Made by a program: the position numbers and the translations under genes. From an uncultured Candidatus Saccharibacteria bacterium (lineage in GTDB: Bacteria > Patescibacteriota > Saccharimonadia > Saccharimonadales > Saccharimonadaceae), in contig CAOLNK010000003.1 in assembly GCA_948477625.1 (NCBI GenBank), positions 1 through 64,000 on the forward strand: a DNA stretch of 64,000 nt. Direction: 5' to 3'. Numbering within the stretch: position 1 is the stretch's first letter; every line of letters begins with the position of its first letter. The notes under the pieces were generated by a model that was not told the DNA's origin, did not search any database, and worked only from the letters and a program-made list of their open reading frames with translations. This document shows positions 61,244 to 64,000 of the stretch, piece after piece.

Positions 61244-62245
61244 CTAGTATCCACAGGCTAGCTTTCGTGAGCTATTGTAAGCTTGTACTTTTTGACTAAA
61301 AAGTTGATTGTAGTAAGTTTCGGCTTCTTGCGCTTTAGCCTCATATTGTCTTGGGCAAACTCTGCCTTTCAATATATAATTTTGACATTGTGCTTGGGAA
61401 AGAACTACTCCACTATTACGGTATTCTTCGGCTTTCTGAGCATAATCTTGCCATGTATTATAAGCTTGTACAACAGAAGCATCAGTTCGTGCTAATTCTT
61501 CTGCGCTTTTATCACCATACTGAGCCTTATATTCATTACATCTTGCTACTTTCTCTTGTTCTGCTTTTGCTTTTGCTATTGCGGCTTGATTGGCTACAAG
61601 TTCAGCTTCTCTTCGTGCCCGTTCAGCCTCCAGCTCTGCTTGATGCTTAGCCGCAACCTCAGCGTTCTTTTCTAATCGCCGTCTCATCTCATCATCATGT
61701 CTTGCCGCCTCCACATCCAAAGCTGCCACATACTGACGATACTCTTCATCAATCTGTGCCGCCCTACGATCGTACTCTGCATCAATGGCCGCTTGACTAG
61801 TTCCAGCATCACGTGCAGCAACTTCCGCACTATTAAGTTTATCCTCTAAGCCTTGCTTGGCTGAACTCTCATTATCGTATCTATCATAGCAGGTAATTTG
61901 AGCTTTATAGCTTGCGATTAGCTTTGGATAGAACTCTGGATCACCCGCTTCAACATCAGCTTGCGCAGCCCTAAGACATGAATTGAGTTGCGCCTGTACG
62001 TCAGAGGCTTCATTTCCAGAATCTTCCATTACCGTTTCTTCAACTGGACGCTTTGAAATGCTCAACATCGCCGCAACGCCTCCAAATAATCCAACAATAA
62101 CCAATACTACAATCATTATCGGCTTTAGGGAGCGCCGCCGCTTGGTCGCCTTGACGTCTTTAACACCATCAAGATAATTCAGACTACCTGAAAGGAATTC
62201 GTCGCTGGCCGACTTATGTTTTATTTGTTGATCGTTATTCTCCAT
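61244..62245 (-). CDS. Membrane-anchored coiled-coil protein, 333 residues
   Basis: A basic cytoplasmic segment (KATKRRRSLKP), a membrane helix (about 42-64), then a long extracytoplasmic coiled coil rich in Ala/Glu/Arg (about 145-245) and a Tyr/Gln/Cys-containing tail. AGGAGG precedes the ATG. No family recognised; a surface or conjugation role is possible. Confidence 0.62.
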   Translation of the reverse strand: MENNDQQIKHKSASDEFLSGSLNYLDGVKDVKATKRRRSLKPIMIVVLVIVGLFGGVAAMLSISKRPVEETVMEDSGNEASDVQAQLNSCLRAAQADVEAGDPEFYPKLIASYKAQITCYDRYDNESSAKQGLEDKLNSAEVAARDAGTSQAAIDAEYDRRAAQIDEEYRQYVAALDVEAARHDDEMRRRLEKNAEVAAKHQAELEAERARREAELVANQAAIAKAKAEQEKVARCNEYKAQYGDKSAEELARTDASVVQAYNTWQDYAQKAEEYRNSGVVLSQAQCQNYILKGRVCPRQYEAKAQEAETYYNQLFSQKVQAYNSSRKLACGY

Positions 62246-62253
62246 TTTTCCTC

Positions 62254-63051
62254 CTATTGAACCTCCAAATTATTATTAACTCTAAAATGCCAATACTCCG
62301 CAGCAACCTTCTCTAAGAAATCAGCTAAACCACATACAAACATTTGGTATATTTCTGGGCTATCATCACTATCCAAGCATTGATCAATATGTTTTAGAAG
62401 ATCGGTTTTTTGACTCGCATGCCAAATAAACCTTACTTCATTCTCTAAATCATAAAATTCATCCAACTTTTTGGCGGCCCAAGTTGATCGTAATGACTGT
62501 ATTTCCTTATCATCTTGAGACCGACTTGCGAGCAGATTTTTTACACCTACCTCTGCCGCATTCATAACTCTCTGCTTAATCATAGCTTTATTGGGCTTTC
62601 CTTGGTACATATACGACAGTTCTTGCAGTTGTGAATCTGTTTTATTCTTGAAGATGTCGCCAATTACGTCGACTTGACCATTGGTATTCTGAACAATATA
62701 TGGTTCATTTAGAATTGTTACCGCTGCACGCTTCATTTCTCTCGTACGATTTGAAGCGTATGCGCAAATGCCTGGCAGAAGTAGCAGAAATGCATTAGTG
62801 TCGATAAGTGGAGCACGACGTTTTTCCAACGTACGCCAAGCGTTTTGTCCTAATAACCACGCCTCGTATAGTGCGCCACCATATTTAGCTAAAATATTTA
62901 ATTGCGCTTTCTCTTCATCTGACAATTCTATATTGGTATATTCTGCTAAATCATTCTGTAAAGATCTATAATTACGCTCCATTTCCAACAACGCATCAGG
63001 GAAACAACCAATTAATTCTTTATTACTAGGCCGTCTGATTTGTATATTCAC
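62254..63051 (-). CDS. Element protein of unknown function, 265 residues
   Basis: MNIQIRRPSNKELIGCFPDA; soluble, helical, no motif known to me. It lies between two membrane proteins with 8-base and 4-base gaps, so all three are one operon. Confidence 0.58.
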   Translation of the reverse strand: MNIQIRRPSNKELIGCFPDALLEMERNYRSLQNDLAEYTNIELSDEEKAQLNILAKYGGALYEAWLLGQNAWRTLEKRRAPLIDTNAFLLLLPGICAYASNRTREMKRAAVTILNEPYIVQNTNGQVDVIGDIFKNKTDSQLQELSYMYQGKPNKAMIKQRVMNAAEVGVKNLLASRSQDDKEIQSLRSTWAAKKLDEFYDLENEVRFIWHASQKTDLLKHIDQCLDSDDSPEIYQMFVCGLADFLEKVAAEYWHFRVNNNLEVQ

Positions 63052-63055
63052 TTAA

Positions 63056-63286
63056 CTACCATCCTTTTGCGGTCATGCAGGCATTGTAAGACTGGCTAAA
63101 GGCAGCTGTTCCTTGTTGACCATATTGGGCCGCTACACTACGACAGTAGTCAACATCACGAAACTCCCTTTCGATCATATCGCTTTGTTTTTTATCACTT
63201 AGATAGTTGCTAATAAATGCGAATGCTATAATTGCAATGATTATCCAGATAATCCAAGATAAGTTATTGGTCTCAGTTGTTGACAC
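63056..63286 (-). CDS. Small membrane protein, 76 residues
   Basis: GTG start behind TTAAGGAGG. One membrane helix (SWIIWIIIAIIAFAFISNYL), then a short tail with two cysteines (VDYCRSVAAQYGQQ, SYNACMTAKGW). First gene of the three-gene operon, downstream of leader R3. Confidence 0.62.
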   Translation of the reverse strand: MSTTETNNLSWIIWIIIAIIAFAFISNYLSDKKQSDMIEREFRDVDYCRSVAAQYGQQGTAAFSQSYNACMTAKGW

Positions 63287-63325
63287 AGTTCCTCCTTAAT
63301 TTTAATTAATACAGAGGCTGCCAAC

Positions 63326-63472
63326 AAAAAGCGACAACCGCCTTTGGTTGTCTACACCGAACGAACCTCATCGAGATTGTTTTAGGGCAGTTGCCGCTTA
63401 TTAATCTCGATAATTCTGTCTAAAAAACAGAAAATGAGCTCGTTCATAAAATGTGTAGACAGTTTTATTATA
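63326..63472 (-). promoter_or_regulatory. Riboswitch-like leader R3 with promoter and terminator
   Basis: TATAAT (63467-63472, minus strand), then TGTCTACAC (63453-63461) pairing with GTGTAGACA (63349-63357); inside are GAACGA/TCGTTC and ATCGAGATT/AATCTCGAT stems. The 3' strand overlaps a terminator (GACAACC, AAAGGC, GGTTGTC, GCTTTTT; to 63326). Same logic as R1 and R2, upstream of another membrane protein gene. Confidence 0.62.
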
Positions 63473-63485
63473 ACATAAAAACTGT

Positions 63486-63923
63486 CTACGAGTTTTTAAT
63501 AACCTTTTTCGAATAATCCTTCAAAAATTTCAAAGCCTTCTTCGCCATCTTGGGATCTTTCGGATTCATCCGAAAGAAACCGTTCACCACATGATAACTC
63601 TCCAGAATCATTCTCTCACTCTCAAATAAGTTATCATCAAACCACACAAAATCACTATCCAAATCAATCGCATCTGTTTTCAGAACTCCCCAATTCGTCG
63701 GTTTAAATGTTCGATAAACTTCCTCCACTAACTCATCAGGCAATTCACCCTTCAAGGCTAAATTCGTCTGATTCACTCCGCCATTACAATGTGTCGTTAA
63801 CCAATAAATCGAATCTGGATAATGCTTAAGACAATACTTCAATAGTTTAATAATATCCGTCTTTGGCGAAGCCGTACCACGCAAAACGCCGTCGATGTCG
63901 AAATAAACGTTTAAGAATGCCAT
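63486..63923 (-). CDS. HAD-like phosphatase-type protein
   Basis: 145 residues. The N-terminal FDIDGVLRG matches the D-x-D HAD motif I, and FVWFDDNLFESER suits motif IV; the region between has IYWLTTHCNGG like motif II. Small, without a clear cap domain; substrate unknown. The start at 63923 is set by TATAAT 7 bases upstream, leaderless. It likely lies outside the integrated element. Confidence 0.72.
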   Translation of the reverse strand: MAFLNVYFDIDGVLRGTASPKTDIIKLLKYCLKHYPDSIYWLTTHCNGGVNQTNLALKGELPDELVEEVYRTFKPTNWGVLKTDAIDLDSDFVWFDDNLFESERMILESYHVVNGFFRMNPKDPKMAKKALKFLKDYSKKVIKNS

Positions 63924-64000
63924 ACTTAAGATTATACGATAATTTTCCAAAAACTATGAAAAACGGAATTTTTTTCTGAAAATCATTGATTTTGGAATGA

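Larger units (their letters stand above)
56475..63300. mobile_element. Putative integrative element at tRNA-Ser
   Basis: A block of minus-strand genes that is AT-richer than the host genes, starting with a large serine recombinase whose last ~30 codons are the antisense of tRNA-Ser. It carries a P-loop ATPase, a small DNA-packaging-like protein and unknown membrane proteins. No copy of the tRNA end is seen before the window ends, so the right boundary near 63.3 kb is a guess. Confidence 0.55.

Noticed and set aside
1..64000. CRISPR array suggested by the repeated cassette ends
   Set aside because: Copies are kilobases apart in both orientations, with coding middles of about 200 bp, and no cas genes are present.

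Overview
The window looks like part of a small-genome, host-dependent bacterium of the Patescibacteria (CPR), most likely Candidatus Saccharibacteria (TM7). This is inferred from a compact type IV pilus locus, reduced proteins, lineage-specific proteins of unknown function, many leaderless genes, and dispersed FISUMP-like 'FVRSG...GFPLRC' C-terminal segments. The standard code fits: TGA acts as stop throughout. No rRNA, CRISPR array or reverse transcriptase is present.

Layout. 1-2.8 kb: a Nudix hydrolase and a Xer-type tyrosine recombinase sit between copies of a short repeated coding cassette, followed by a small second copy of ribosomal protein S18. 2.8-12.9 kb: a complete type IV pilus operon on the minus strand (pilM, pilN, pilO-like, an EF-hand protein, pilB, pilT, pilC, a pilin, pilD). 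13-31.8 kb: housekeeping genes (TlyA-like methyltransferase, peptidase E, efp, rpsF-ssb-rpsR, ftsK, pnp, rpsO, an L,D-transpeptidase, truB) with several unknowns. 32-55 kb: a DsbA-like thiol oxidoreductase, a class V aminotransferase, a Pta-like protein, tsaD, a FemAB transferase, valS, HIT, two Mur ligase family genes, an HD hydrolase, a PIN/AbrB toxin-antitoxin pair and groESL. 56.5-63.3 kb: an AT-richer integrated element that starts at tRNA-Ser with a large serine recombinase and carries an ATPase and unknown genes. A HAD-like gene closes the window.

The main discovery is a set of 13 roughly 190-240 bp cassettes plus one terminal scrap, scattered between genes on both strands about every 5 kb. 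Each encodes only the C-terminal ~70 residues of a FISUMP-like surface domain, between a constant start (TTCGTGCGCAGCGG) and a constant end (GFPLRCLSTVLDM-stop), with a hypervariable middle. They have no conserved start codon or ribosome binding site, so they look like silent donor segments for diversifying a surface protein encoded elsewhere, or like mobile cassettes. The pilus system, possible uptake of DNA and the nearby Xer recombinase make this a plausible surface-variation system, but that link is inference.

Other structure not explained by genes: three promoter-proximal leaders in which a closing helix competes with a terminator (riboswitch-like logic); long imperfect palindromes that begin at stop codons of minus-strand genes, plus a 154-bp palindrome inserted in frame inside tsaD; leaderless promoters with the -10 box 6-7 bases before ATG; a CIRCE-like operator before groES; a ladder of four ACTTTGA(A) repeats before the toxin-antitoxin operon; and several decaying genes (a DUF1287-like pseudogene and a 39.3-39.8 kb decayed operon).
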